Below, in pieces: positions 1-5,024 of a stretch of DNA of 5,024 nt. Within the stretch, counting starts at the first letter, position 1; every line of letters starts with the position of its first letter. The stretch is from contig QQUM01000062.1 of the NCBI GenBank assembly GCA_008501545.1, forward strand, positions 1 to 5,024, written 5' to 3'. Origin of the DNA: Calditrichota bacterium (GTDB taxonomy: Bacteria > Zhuqueibacterota > Zhuqueibacteria > Zhuqueibacterales > Geothermadaptataceae). The notes below the pieces were generated by a model. The model did not search any database, had not been told where the DNA came from, and worked only from the letters and a program-made list of their open reading frames with translations. The position numbers and the translations under genes were made by a program.

Positions 1-953
1 CTCATTTTTTTCCATCCACTGGCGCTAATCTTTCGTGAAGGCGCATATTCAATTCCGGCTCCCAATCTGTTCGTGTTTGTGGTCTCGGCTCCGAGGATAT
101 CATTTTTTCCAAGGCTTCCCCAGCTTCCATTTTCAAAATCTGCCAGCAGAGTAAGTTTTTCATTTGGGCGATAATTAATACCGTAACCTTGTATAAGTGG
201 AAGTTTCAGTTTGCTTTCACTGATCTCATTTTCAGTGCGAAAAATGTAATCTATCTGCGTCTTCGTATTCAGAACAGCAGGAGCATTAAAGATACCGGCA
301 ATGCTTAATTTTTGATGAAGTTGTAATAAAAACCCAAAATGCCCACTCAAACCAACCGCTGTTGTCGATGTGACATCCTCAGTCCGCACGTAGCTGGCAT
401 CGTCAAAATATACCCGCCATGTTCTTTCGAGACGACCAAAATAAACATCCAAACCAACACCGTATGCAAACTTTTTCCCGACCATCCCGGAGAAACGTAG
501 AAACGCACGCTCCAATCCACCAGTACCTTCCAGTTCGCTACGATAAGATCCTTCCACAACTTCTTCATATGTGTTGGCAATTATGCTGTATGGCATCAAA
601 CCGAACCCAAGGGCATACCCTTTTGTCATCGGAACACCGATGTGCAGTGTATTAAATCCGGAATCAGAAAATTTTCCTGAGACACCACCTACTTTTACAT
701 CAGCTTGCTCATATAAAAAGCTTCCCTCGAATCGTGTTCGAGTTAAATAAGATAGAGAAGCTGGATTTAAATACTGTAAAGCAATAGGACTGTACGACGC
801 TATCCCGATATTTCCTTGTCCAAAATAGGAGGCGCCAGCATATGGTCTTAGCAGACCAATTCCAAATTTTGAATAAAGTGAATTACTGTAGACGTTGGAA
901 GCAAATCCCAGTAAAAGTAGCATGCAACATGCAATTTTATTTTTTAATCTCAT
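1..953 (-). CDS. Outer-membrane beta-barrel protein, FadL/OmpP1- or PorV-like (3' end outside window)
   Basis: The frame is open from an ATG at 953 to the window edge, giving 317 residues with no stop. Residues 1-23 form a Sec signal peptide: basic RLKNK, a hydrophobic CCMLLLLGF core and a likely signal peptidase I site after VYS (S23). The mature part is rich in alternating hydrophobic/polar, Gly- and aromatic-containing stretches typical of transmembrane beta strands. NPAS at 63-66 and GFGLMPYS near 116-123 resemble large FCB-group outer-membrane proteins of FadL/OmpP1 or PorV type. The start is supported by a Shine-Dalgarno AGGAAG that overlaps the TAG stop of the lipoprotein gene upstream, 10 nt away, implying one transcript. 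No enzymatic motif is visible. Substrate and role (transport, secretion shuttle or structural) are unknown. The barrel assignment is reasonably sure; the subfamily is an inference from sequence style. Confidence 0.72.
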   Translation of the reverse strand, partial: MRLKNKIACCMLLLLGFASNVYSNSLYSKFGIGLLRPYAGASYFGQGNIGIASYSPIALQYLNPASLSYLTRTRFEGSFLYEQADVKVGGVSGKFSDSGFNTLHIGVPMTKGYALGFGLMPYSIIANTYEEVVEGSYRSELEGTGGLERAFLRFSGMVGKKFAYGVGLDVYFGRLERTWRVYFDDASYVRTEDVTSTTAVGLSGHFGFLLQLHQKLSIAGIFNAPAVLNTKTQIDYIFRTENEISESKLKLPLIQGYGINYRPNEKLTLLADFENGSWGSLGKNDILGAETTNTNRLGAGIEYAPSRKISASGWKKM

Positions 954-960
954 ATCATTC

Positions 961-966
961 TTCCTA
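961..966 (-). promoter_or_regulatory. Shine-Dalgarno of the beta-barrel gene, overlapping the upstream stop codon
   Basis: The minus-strand sequence is TAGGAAG: the TAG stop of the lipoprotein gene (966-964) supplies the first bases of an AGGA(AG) ribosome-binding site. AGGA lies 8 nt before ATG 953. The overlap suggests that ribosomes terminating on the lipoprotein gene can reinitiate on the barrel gene, keeping the two products in proportion. Confidence 0.65.
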
Positions 967-2103
967 CTCATAACTTGGCGGGATTGTGTAATGAATTTTA
1001 AGTTTGGGAACCTTGGTAGCCTCGGCATCAGGATTTAAAAAAGCAACCCGTGCAAAAATGTTATATTTTACTCTGGGGAATAAAATCAATCCATAGTTAT
1101 CGTAGCTCGATGTATCTTGCCGTGTCCACTGTTGAACGATAAAAGAAAGATCGAAAACTGACGTCGTATCACCAGGTAGAATCCCAATATCCGAATCAAG
1201 GCTGAAAGAAGAGTCAATTGCGACAGTGAATGGATCGTTTCCATCATCGTCCAATCGGTAAGCATTGATAATCATGCCTTCAGAAGTTAAAAACGAATTC
1301 GAAGAATCGATACTAAGGAACAATTCGGCCTCATTTATGGTCGCATTATCAGGTATATTTGACAAATCGAAGCGAAGAATTGTTCGGTATTCGTCAATGG
1401 TCGAAATGTATAGTGGACCATCTGGAAGTTCCGGACCATCCTGATAGATGAATGTATCTGCTGTTGGAACAAGAAGTACTGTATCGTTTTCAGTCTCCGC
1501 CTCCATTTTATATACTAGATTAAGTACCGGTGAAACAGCTGCATCTGAAGTTGAACCAAAACGTCTTGCTAGATCCATGGCATCTGTTGCGATAACCAAA
1601 CCCTGATTATTCGTTGAATCCTGCCATGTTTGAACCCAGTTTTTATCCAGATCAAAAACCACAGTATCGGTGTCAGCGATGGAAACGGTCGCACGTGCCA
1701 TTTCTTCACTCCAGGAATTCCAGGGGAAAACTTCACTTGTCACCTCAAGGGATTCAAATTGTTGTGGAGACTTATAAATGACAGCATCAAATGGCATCGT
1801 ATTTACGATGATTGAATCATTCGAAATAAGTTCCAACCGTGCAGAAATGATTTCCGAACTATCAGGAATATTATCAAAACGCATGAGAATAGCGCATTGC
1901 TTCCCATCAACATTGCCAAGATAAAGATAACGGCTTAACCCAGAATTGCCCATGACAGGGCCGCTGGTAAAATCTTCATTCGCTAAAAAATTGACTGTTT
2001 TTATTTCTCCAGCATTTTCATCAGTACTCAATGGTAGAGGTGTTTGTTCTGTACAAGAGTACATGAAAACAAGAAGATACAAAACCAAACTTTTTTTAAT
2101 CAT
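964..2103 (-). CDS. Lipoprotein with two tandem DNRLRE-type beta domains
   Basis: This encodes 379 residues. Residues 1-17 form a lipoprotein signal peptide: MIKK, a hydrophobic stretch LVLYLLVFM, and lipobox-like MYSC with the lipidated Cys at 17. A Ser/Thr/Asp/Glu-rich spacer follows to about residue 34. Two homologous beta-rich domains then occupy about 35-199 and 209-373. Both carry the same landmark, a strand then an IPD turn (LMRFDNIPD at 73-81, LRFDLSNIPD at 243-252) followed by an A-x-L-x-L strand. Each later has a Trp-containing segment (WVQTW 156-160, QQWTRQD 324-330) leading to QGLVIA or YGLILF and a closing P-V-L-N-L-V-Y or P-K-L-K-I-H-Y strand. This is the pattern of DNRLRE/CBM96-like domains, found in extracellular proteins and sometimes linked to glycan binding. 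ATG 2103 is chosen because GGAG lies 4 nt upstream and it places the signal peptide at the N terminus. The beta-barrel gene follows after 10 nt. Ligand and biological role are unknown. Confidence 0.8.
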   Translation of the reverse strand: MIKKSLVLYLLVFMYSCTEQTPLPLSTDENAGEIKTVNFLANEDFTSGPVMGNSGLSRYLYLGNVDGKQCAILMRFDNIPDSSEIISARLELISNDSIIVNTMPFDAVIYKSPQQFESLEVTSEVFPWNSWSEEMARATVSIADTDTVVFDLDKNWVQTWQDSTNNQGLVIATDAMDLARRFGSTSDAAVSPVLNLVYKMEAETENDTVLLVPTADTFIYQDGPELPDGPLYISTIDEYRTILRFDLSNIPDNATINEAELFLSIDSSNSFLTSEGMIINAYRLDDDGNDPFTVAIDSSFSLDSDIGILPGDTTSVFDLSFIVQQWTRQDTSSYDNYGLILFPRVKYNIFARVAFLNPDAEATKVPKLKIHYTIPPSYE

Positions 2104-2362
2104 TTTTCTCCAAAAGCTCACTATTATGATAGTTGAAGCGATCAAATTGTCTAATCAGGACACATCAGTGTACATAAAAAATTCAACGTATGAAATGTGC
2201 AAATTGATCCCTATATTAATCAAATACAGCATCAATTTTCAAAAAACATAAATTTACAACTGGCAGTCATCGGATGCAACCAAAAGTCCTAAATGTATAC
2301 GCTTTAATACACCTATTGAGACGGTTGCAGCACTGAAAATGCTTTAAATACGAGCACAATAC
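2104..2362 (-). promoter_or_regulatory. Noncoding leader and likely promoter region of the lipoprotein/barrel operon
   Basis: This AT-rich stretch lies between the alpha-operon terminator and the lipoprotein gene and contains no credible gene. The best sigma70-like candidate on the minus strand is TTGAAA (2242-2237) and TAATAT (2218-2213), spaced 18 nt, which would give a 5' leader of about 100 nt. An imperfect inverted repeat (AATTGAT at 2202-2208 against ATCAAAT at 2219-2225, one mismatch) flanks that -10 element and could be an operator. A second, weaker candidate begins at TTGCAC further downstream. AT-rich DNA yields such matches by chance, so the exact promoter is tentative; that a promoter lies here is likely because a terminator precedes it. 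Confidence 0.4.
2107..2111 (-). promoter_or_regulatory. Shine-Dalgarno deciding the lipoprotein start
   Basis: On the minus strand GGAGA sits just before ATG 2103, with four A residues between GGAG and the ATG. An in-frame TTG at 2145 would add 14 residues (beginning MIASTIIIV) but has no Shine-Dalgarno and would bury the lipoprotein signal peptide, so 2103 is preferred. Confidence 0.75.
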
Positions 2363-2395
2363 AAAAAAGGCCAAAAAGACACTGTCCTTCCGGCC
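2363..2395 (-). terminator. Intrinsic terminator of the alpha ribosomal operon
   Basis: On the minus strand GGCC (2395-2392) pairs with GGCC (2372-2369). The arms continue inward as GGAAGGA against TCTTTTT, including G-U pairs, around a loop CAGTG. The hairpin is followed directly by a run of six T (2368-2363). It begins 39 nt after the rplQ stop codon. Position and structure fit a Rho-independent terminator separating the ribosomal operon from the envelope genes; the wobble-rich inner stem may make it leaky. Confidence 0.8.
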
Positions 2396-2434
2396 AAATT
2401 TGAAAAACCTAAATTGTTAACAAAAATTGTGCTT

Positions 2435-2917
2435 TTACTCGGCAGTTTCACTCGCTTTTTGTTCAGCTGCTTGCTCTTCTGTTTTTTCCTGTTCTTCTTT
2501 TCTTTTCTTGCGCTCAGCTCGTTTTTCAGCTGCTTTTTCTTGTTTTTCAAGCTGAGTCGACTCATAGCCAACAAGCTCGAGAATCGCAATCTCAGCTCCA
2601 TCGCCTTTTCGCCGCCCAAGTTTAATTATACGGGTGTAACCGCCATTTCGATCAGTGTATGTTGGTGCAATTTCATCAAACAAAACTTTTATAATTTTGC
2701 GTTGGGGAATAAATTTGTAGACATGACGTCTGGCTGCCAAAGTGCCTTTTTTACCAAATGTAATACAGCGCTCGGCGAATCGTCGTCCTTCTTTTGCCTT
2801 TGCCAATGTTGTGCGGATTTGTTTGTGTTCGAATAAGGAAGCAACGAGGTTCGATAACATCGCACGTCTATGACTTGCAGTTCTACCTAAATTTTTATGG
2901 TCTTTACCGTGTCGCAT
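2435..2917 (-). CDS. rplQ: Large ribosomal subunit protein bL17
   Basis: bL17 is a structural protein of the 50S subunit, bound to 23S rRNA near the exit-tunnel side. The N terminus MRHGKDHKNLGR, followed by SHRRAMLSNL and HKQIRTTLAKAKE, is the family signature. The conserved C-terminal part of the core, DRNGGYTRIIKLGRRKGDGA then AILELV, ends near residue 118. The protein is 160 residues, so about 41 residues (120-160) extend past the usual core; this tail is almost wholly Lys, Glu, Gln, Ala and Arg and probably helical or disordered. Charged tails of this kind occur on bL17 in several phyla. ATG 2917 lies 20 nt after the rpoA stop, with AAAGGT as Shine-Dalgarno about 9 nt upstream. It is the last gene of the operon, followed by a terminator. 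Confidence 0.97.
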   Translation of the reverse strand: MRHGKDHKNLGRTASHRRAMLSNLVASLFEHKQIRTTLAKAKEGRRFAERCITFGKKGTLAARRHVYKFIPQRKIIKVLFDEIAPTYTDRNGGYTRIIKLGRRKGDGAEIAILELVGYESTQLEKQEKAAEKRAERKKRKEEQEKTEEQAAEQKASETAE

Positions 2918-2937
2918 TATGCTATACCTTTAAATTT

Positions 2938-3924
2938 TCAGTCTTCATCATTTTTGAGATATTTATCAACGTCAAATCCGAAATGTAAATTCTTCTCTTC
3001 AAGTATTTGGGTTAATTCCTGCAAAGACTTGCGTCCGAAATTTCGAAATTTCAACATAACTGCCTCATCTCGAGAAACCAAATCCCCTATGGTCTTGATA
3101 TTTGCAGCCATAAGACAATTATGAGAACGAACTGAGAGCTCAAGCTCGTCGACAGGCATTTTCAACAGTTTACGGATTTGAAGAACTTCCTCGTCTACTT
3201 CATCGGGTTCTTCAACTTCCGGTTCGATATCAAAATTGATAAATATCTGTATATGCTCAAGAAGGATTTTGTTTGCATATGTCAGCGTATCATCCGGGGT
3301 GATACTCCCATCTGTCGTAATCTCAAGAATTAGTTTTTCATAATCAGTACGTTGACCAACACGTGTATTCTCAATAAAATAACTCACGTTTGTTACGGGA
3401 GTAAATATTGAATCCACAGCAATCGTGCCGATAGGCTGGTCAGGTAGCTTGTTTTCTTCGGAAGATACATAACCATGGCCACGACCAATGCGAATTTCCA
3501 TTCGCAAATTTGCATCTTTATCGAGTGTTGCCAATTGTAATTCCGGGTTTAAGACCTCGAAATCCGTTGTACCATTCTGTAAATCACCGGCACGAATAAT
3601 ACCGGGTCCAGTTGCTTCAATAACCACCTTATCTGGTTTTTTGGTGATCATTTTAAAGCGCACTTGTTTGAGATTTAAAATGAGGTCAGCCACGTCTTCA
3701 ACCATACCAGGTACAGTTGAAAATTCATGATGCACGCCATCAATTTTAATCTGCGTAATTGCAGCACCAGGTAATGAAGAAAGCAATACACGACGTAGTG
3801 CATTTCCTAAAGTTGTACCAAATCCTGGCTCAAGTGGCTGAACTATGAAGCGGCCAAAAGTGGTTGAATAGGAAGCTTCGTCTATTTCCACAGTTTCTGG
3901 CATTTGAAGATTAGGCCAATTCAT
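2938..3924 (-). CDS. rpoA: DNA-directed RNA polymerase subunit alpha
   Basis: The alpha subunit dimerises to start RNA polymerase assembly and contacts promoter UP elements and activators. It has 328 residues, the normal length. The N-terminal domain (about 1-230) carries the signature LEPGFGTTLGNALRRVLLSS at 31-50, whose RR pair (44-45) lies in the dimer/beta-binding region, and HHEFSTVPGMVEDV at 65-78. An acidic linker follows at about 232-247. The C-terminal domain (about 254-320) contains ELSVRSHNCL: R266 and N269 match the E. coli DNA-contacting R265 and N268, so UP-element recognition looks intact. FRNFGRKSLQEL at 303-314 is the conserved helix-hairpin-helix end. ATG 3924 has GGAG 8 nt upstream. 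The gene lies 55 nt after rpsD and 20 nt before rplQ, the canonical alpha-operon order. Confidence 0.98.
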   Translation of the reverse strand: MNWPNLQMPETVEIDEASYSTTFGRFIVQPLEPGFGTTLGNALRRVLLSSLPGAAITQIKIDGVHHEFSTVPGMVEDVADLILNLKQVRFKMITKKPDKVVIEATGPGIIRAGDLQNGTTDFEVLNPELQLATLDKDANLRMEIRIGRGHGYVSSEENKLPDQPIGTIAVDSIFTPVTNVSYFIENTRVGQRTDYEKLILEITTDGSITPDDTLTYANKILLEHIQIFINFDIEPEVEEPDEVDEEVLQIRKLLKMPVDELELSVRSHNCLMAANIKTIGDLVSRDEAVMLKFRNFGRKSLQELTQILEEKNLHFGFDVDKYLKNDED

Positions 3925-3979
3925 AGAAATATCTCCGTATATTTATAAATAGTCCTATTAGGGTAGTCCTTACTCTTTT
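3925..3979 (-). other. rpsD-rpoA spacer with short direct repeat
   Basis: The 55-nt spacer contains AGGACTA twice, 8 nt apart, upstream of the real rpoA Shine-Dalgarno (GGAG, 8 nt before ATG 3924). The two copies resemble weak ribosome-binding sites but no start codon in a useful frame follows them. No terminator or clear promoter is visible, so rpoA is read through from rpsD. Confidence 0.4.
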
Positions 3980-4609
3980 TTACTTCGAGTAAAGCTCGAC
4001 AATTAAAGATTCATTAACTTCCACGGGAATATCAGCCCGTGCAGGGATTTCAAGTAGCCTCCCTGTAAGCTGTGGTTTATTTAGTTCGAGCCATGGCAAT
4101 AAGCGTCCATCACGCATACGCCGTAATGACTGATGAACCATATCCAGCTTTTTACTTTTCTCGCATACTCTAATTTCATCACCTGGCTTTACTTGGTACG
4201 AAGGTATGTCTAATCTTCGACCATTAACCAGAAAGTGACGATGGCGAACCAGTTGTCTAGCAGCCTTGCGGGAAGGTGCAAAACCCAATCGATAAACAAC
4301 ATTATCAAGACGTCTTTCGAGAGATTTTAATAAGTTCTCACCAGTGATTCCAGTCTGCTTATTCGCTTTTTCATAATAGTTGCGGAACTGCGCTTCCAGG
4401 AGCCCATAGATCCTGCGCATTTTTTGTTTTTCCCGAAGCTGAATACCATATTCAGATTTCTTAAGAAAACGACCGCGACCATGTTGTCCGGGCGGGAAAT
4501 TCCTGTTTTCGATGGGGCACTTTGGTGAGGTACATTTTGCACCCTTTAGAAATAATTTCTGACCTTCTCGGCGGCATAGCTTACAAACCGCGCCTACATA
4601 GCGTGCCAT
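3980..4609 (-). CDS. rpsD: Small ribosomal subunit protein uS4, zinc-binding (C+) form
   Basis: uS4 is a primary 16S rRNA-binding protein that nucleates assembly of the 30S body; in some bacteria it also represses its own operon. The 209 residues match the family length. The N terminus [16 protein letters not shown] contains C9, C12, C26 and C31, the four-cysteine zinc site known from the C+ form; many species carry a C- paralogue lacking it. FPPGQHGR at 38-45 is conserved. The S4 RNA-binding domain spans about 99-160, from [20 protein letters not shown] to the [10 protein letters not shown] loop (121-130) and VKPGDEI. The protein ends in ELYSK, close to the usual terminus. The start is fixed by the MARY N terminus; the GGAGG Shine-Dalgarno is unusually far (13 nt) from ATG 4609. 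Confidence 0.98.
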   Translation of the reverse strand: MARYVGAVCKLCRREGQKLFLKGAKCTSPKCPIENRNFPPGQHGRGRFLKKSEYGIQLREKQKMRRIYGLLEAQFRNYYEKANKQTGITGENLLKSLERRLDNVVYRLGFAPSRKAARQLVRHRHFLVNGRRLDIPSYQVKPGDEIRVCEKSKKLDMVHQSLRRMRDGRLLPWLELNKPQLTGRLLEIPARADIPVEVNESLIVELYSK

Positions 4610-4769
4610 ATATTTTTTAAAACCTCCAACTGATTAAACTTGTGAAGTAATACCGTGTCCAACTGCTCCAAATCAAAAAAAGGCAACGTAATTATTTTTA
4701 AATACTTATAAGAGAAGCATTAACCCGGTAATATCTCCGATTATTTCAATCGGATGATGAATTATGAGC
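4610..4769 (-). promoter_or_regulatory. Long rpsK-rpsD intergenic leader with hairpin and direct repeat
   Basis: This 160-nt gap contrasts with the 20- and 55-nt gaps elsewhere in the operon and contains no gene. In transcription order it holds a 7-bp hairpin, TCCGATT/AATCGGA with a 5-nt loop (4754-4736), shortly after the rpsK stop; then an isolated TATAAG that could be a -10 element without a convincing -35; a T-run at 4679-4674; two copies of CAGTTGGA (4665-4658 and 4632-4625); and the GGAGG ribosome-binding site (4627-4623). The hairpin is not followed by a T-run, so it is not an obvious terminator. A uS4-responsive leader or an internal promoter is possible, since uS4 is an operon repressor in some bacteria; neither is demonstrated by the sequence. 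Confidence 0.4.
4623..4627 (-). promoter_or_regulatory. rpsD Shine-Dalgarno with long spacer
   Basis: GGAGG on the minus strand is the strongest Shine-Dalgarno in the window, yet 13 nt of A/T-rich sequence separate it from ATG 4609, against the usual 5-9 nt. No alternative in-frame start lies closer, and the MARY N terminus is conserved, so the long spacer appears real. Confidence 0.6.
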
Positions 4770-5024
4770 TTAAACCCTACGACGTTTTGGAGGACGACAC
4801 CCGTTATGTGGGATAGGGGTTACATCTTTAATCGCAGTTACTTCCAATCCTGCAGCTTGCAATGCACGTACTGCCGATTCACGACCTGCACCGGGTCCTT
4901 TTATAAGAACTTCGATACGTCGTAAGCCGAGATCCATCGCAATCTTTGCAGCGTTTTCTGCAGCGACCTGTGCAGCAAATGGGGTTGACTTTCTTGAGCC
5001 TTTAAATCCAACGTTTCCACCAGA
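4770..5024 (-). CDS. rpsK: Small ribosomal subunit protein uS11 (5' end outside window)
   Basis: Only the C-terminal 84 residues are present; the full family length is about 130, so roughly the first third is off the window edge. uS11 sits in the 30S platform and helps form the mRNA exit channel near the E site. The visible part begins [19 protein letters not shown], then the conserved segment [19 protein letters not shown], and ends with [18 protein letters not shown] before TAA; this terminus is diagnostic. The frame is open across all 255 bases. Its position before rpsD, rpoA and rplQ is the standard alpha-operon order; rpsM would be expected just outside the window. It is followed by an unusually long gap before rpsD. 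Confidence 0.97.
   Translation of the reverse strand, partial: SGGNVGFKGSRKSTPFAAQVAAENAAKIAMDLGLRRIEVLIKGPGAGRESAVRALQAAGLEVTAIKDVTPIPHNGCRPPKRRRV

Noticed and set aside
347..580. Minus-strand frame of 77 codons
   Set aside because: It lies in a different frame within the beta-barrel gene, whose own frame is open throughout and begins with a signal peptide.
921..933. GCATG-TTG-CATGC inverted repeat near the start of the barrel gene
   Set aside because: It falls within the signal-peptide codons (Ala-Cys-Cys-Met), its 3-nt loop and 5-bp stem are weak, and it is likely chance.
2104..2145. Extended lipoprotein N terminus from a TTG at 2145
   Set aside because: There is no ribosome-binding site before the TTG, and the ATG at 2103 has one and gives a proper lipoprotein signal peptide.
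1946..2251. Plus-strand frame of 101 codons overlapping the lipoprotein start and its upstream region
   Set aside because: It is antisense to the signal peptide region, lacks a Shine-Dalgarno and shows no recognisable domain.
2344..2619. Minus-strand frame of 91 codons, Lys-rich, running across the terminator
   Set aside because: It is a shifted frame inside rplQ that reads through the terminator hairpin; rplQ itself is unmistakable.
2414..2836. Plus-strand open frame of 140 codons, rich in Phe, Ser, Leu and Cys
   Set aside because: It is antisense to rplQ; its composition is the mirror of the Lys/Glu-rich bL17 tail, and no ribosome-binding site or family resemblance is seen.
4736..4754. 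Hairpin after rpsK considered as a transcription terminator
   Set aside because: It is not followed by a T-run, and genes of the same operon lie downstream; it is kept only as part of a possible leader.
1..5024. Search for mobile elements, CRISPR arrays, tRNA genes, toxin-antitoxin or defence genes
   Set aside because: No transposase, integrase, regularly spaced repeats, tRNA-like fold or paired small genes could be seen; the window is accounted for by conserved operon genes and two envelope genes.

Overview
The window is the downstream end of a bacterial alpha ribosomal-protein operon followed by a small two-gene envelope operon. All genes read on the minus strand, so transcription runs from position 5024 toward position 1. 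The order is rpsK (uS11, 5' end outside the window), rpsD (uS4), rpoA (RNA polymerase alpha), rplQ (bL17), an intrinsic terminator, a lipoprotein with two DNRLRE-type beta domains, and an outer-membrane beta-barrel protein whose 3' end is outside the window.

Organism: a diderm bacterium, since it encodes a signal-peptide-bearing beta-barrel protein and a lipoprotein. The barrel's sequence style (an early Asn-Pro-Ala-Ser segment, a Gly-rich strand ending in MPYS), the acidic alpha-subunit linker, the charged tail on bL17 and the moderate-to-low GC content suggest the FCB superphylum (Bacteroidota, Ignavibacteria, Calditrichota or Marinimicrobia-like lineages). This is an inference from protein style; the sequence alone does not fix the phylum.

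Positions 4770-5024 (rpsK) to 2435 (rplQ) are ordinary, well-conserved translation and transcription genes. uS4 is the zinc-binding type with four cysteines. The rpsK-rpsD gap is unusually long for this operon (160 nt) and holds a 7-bp hairpin and an 8-nt direct repeat that overlaps the rpsD Shine-Dalgarno. A hairpin plus U-tract about 40 nt after rplQ closes the operon.

Positions 2104-2362 are noncoding and probably carry the promoter of the second operon. The lipoprotein gene (2103-964) and the beta-barrel gene (953 to beyond 1) are 10 nt apart. The barrel gene's Shine-Dalgarno overlaps the stop codon of the lipoprotein gene, so the two are very likely cotranscribed and perhaps translationally coupled. 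Their products probably both reach the outer membrane, but no function can be assigned.

I do not see a mobile element, CRISPR array, tRNA, rRNA or defence system. The least ordinary part is the lipoprotein/barrel pair and, secondarily, the rpsD leader.
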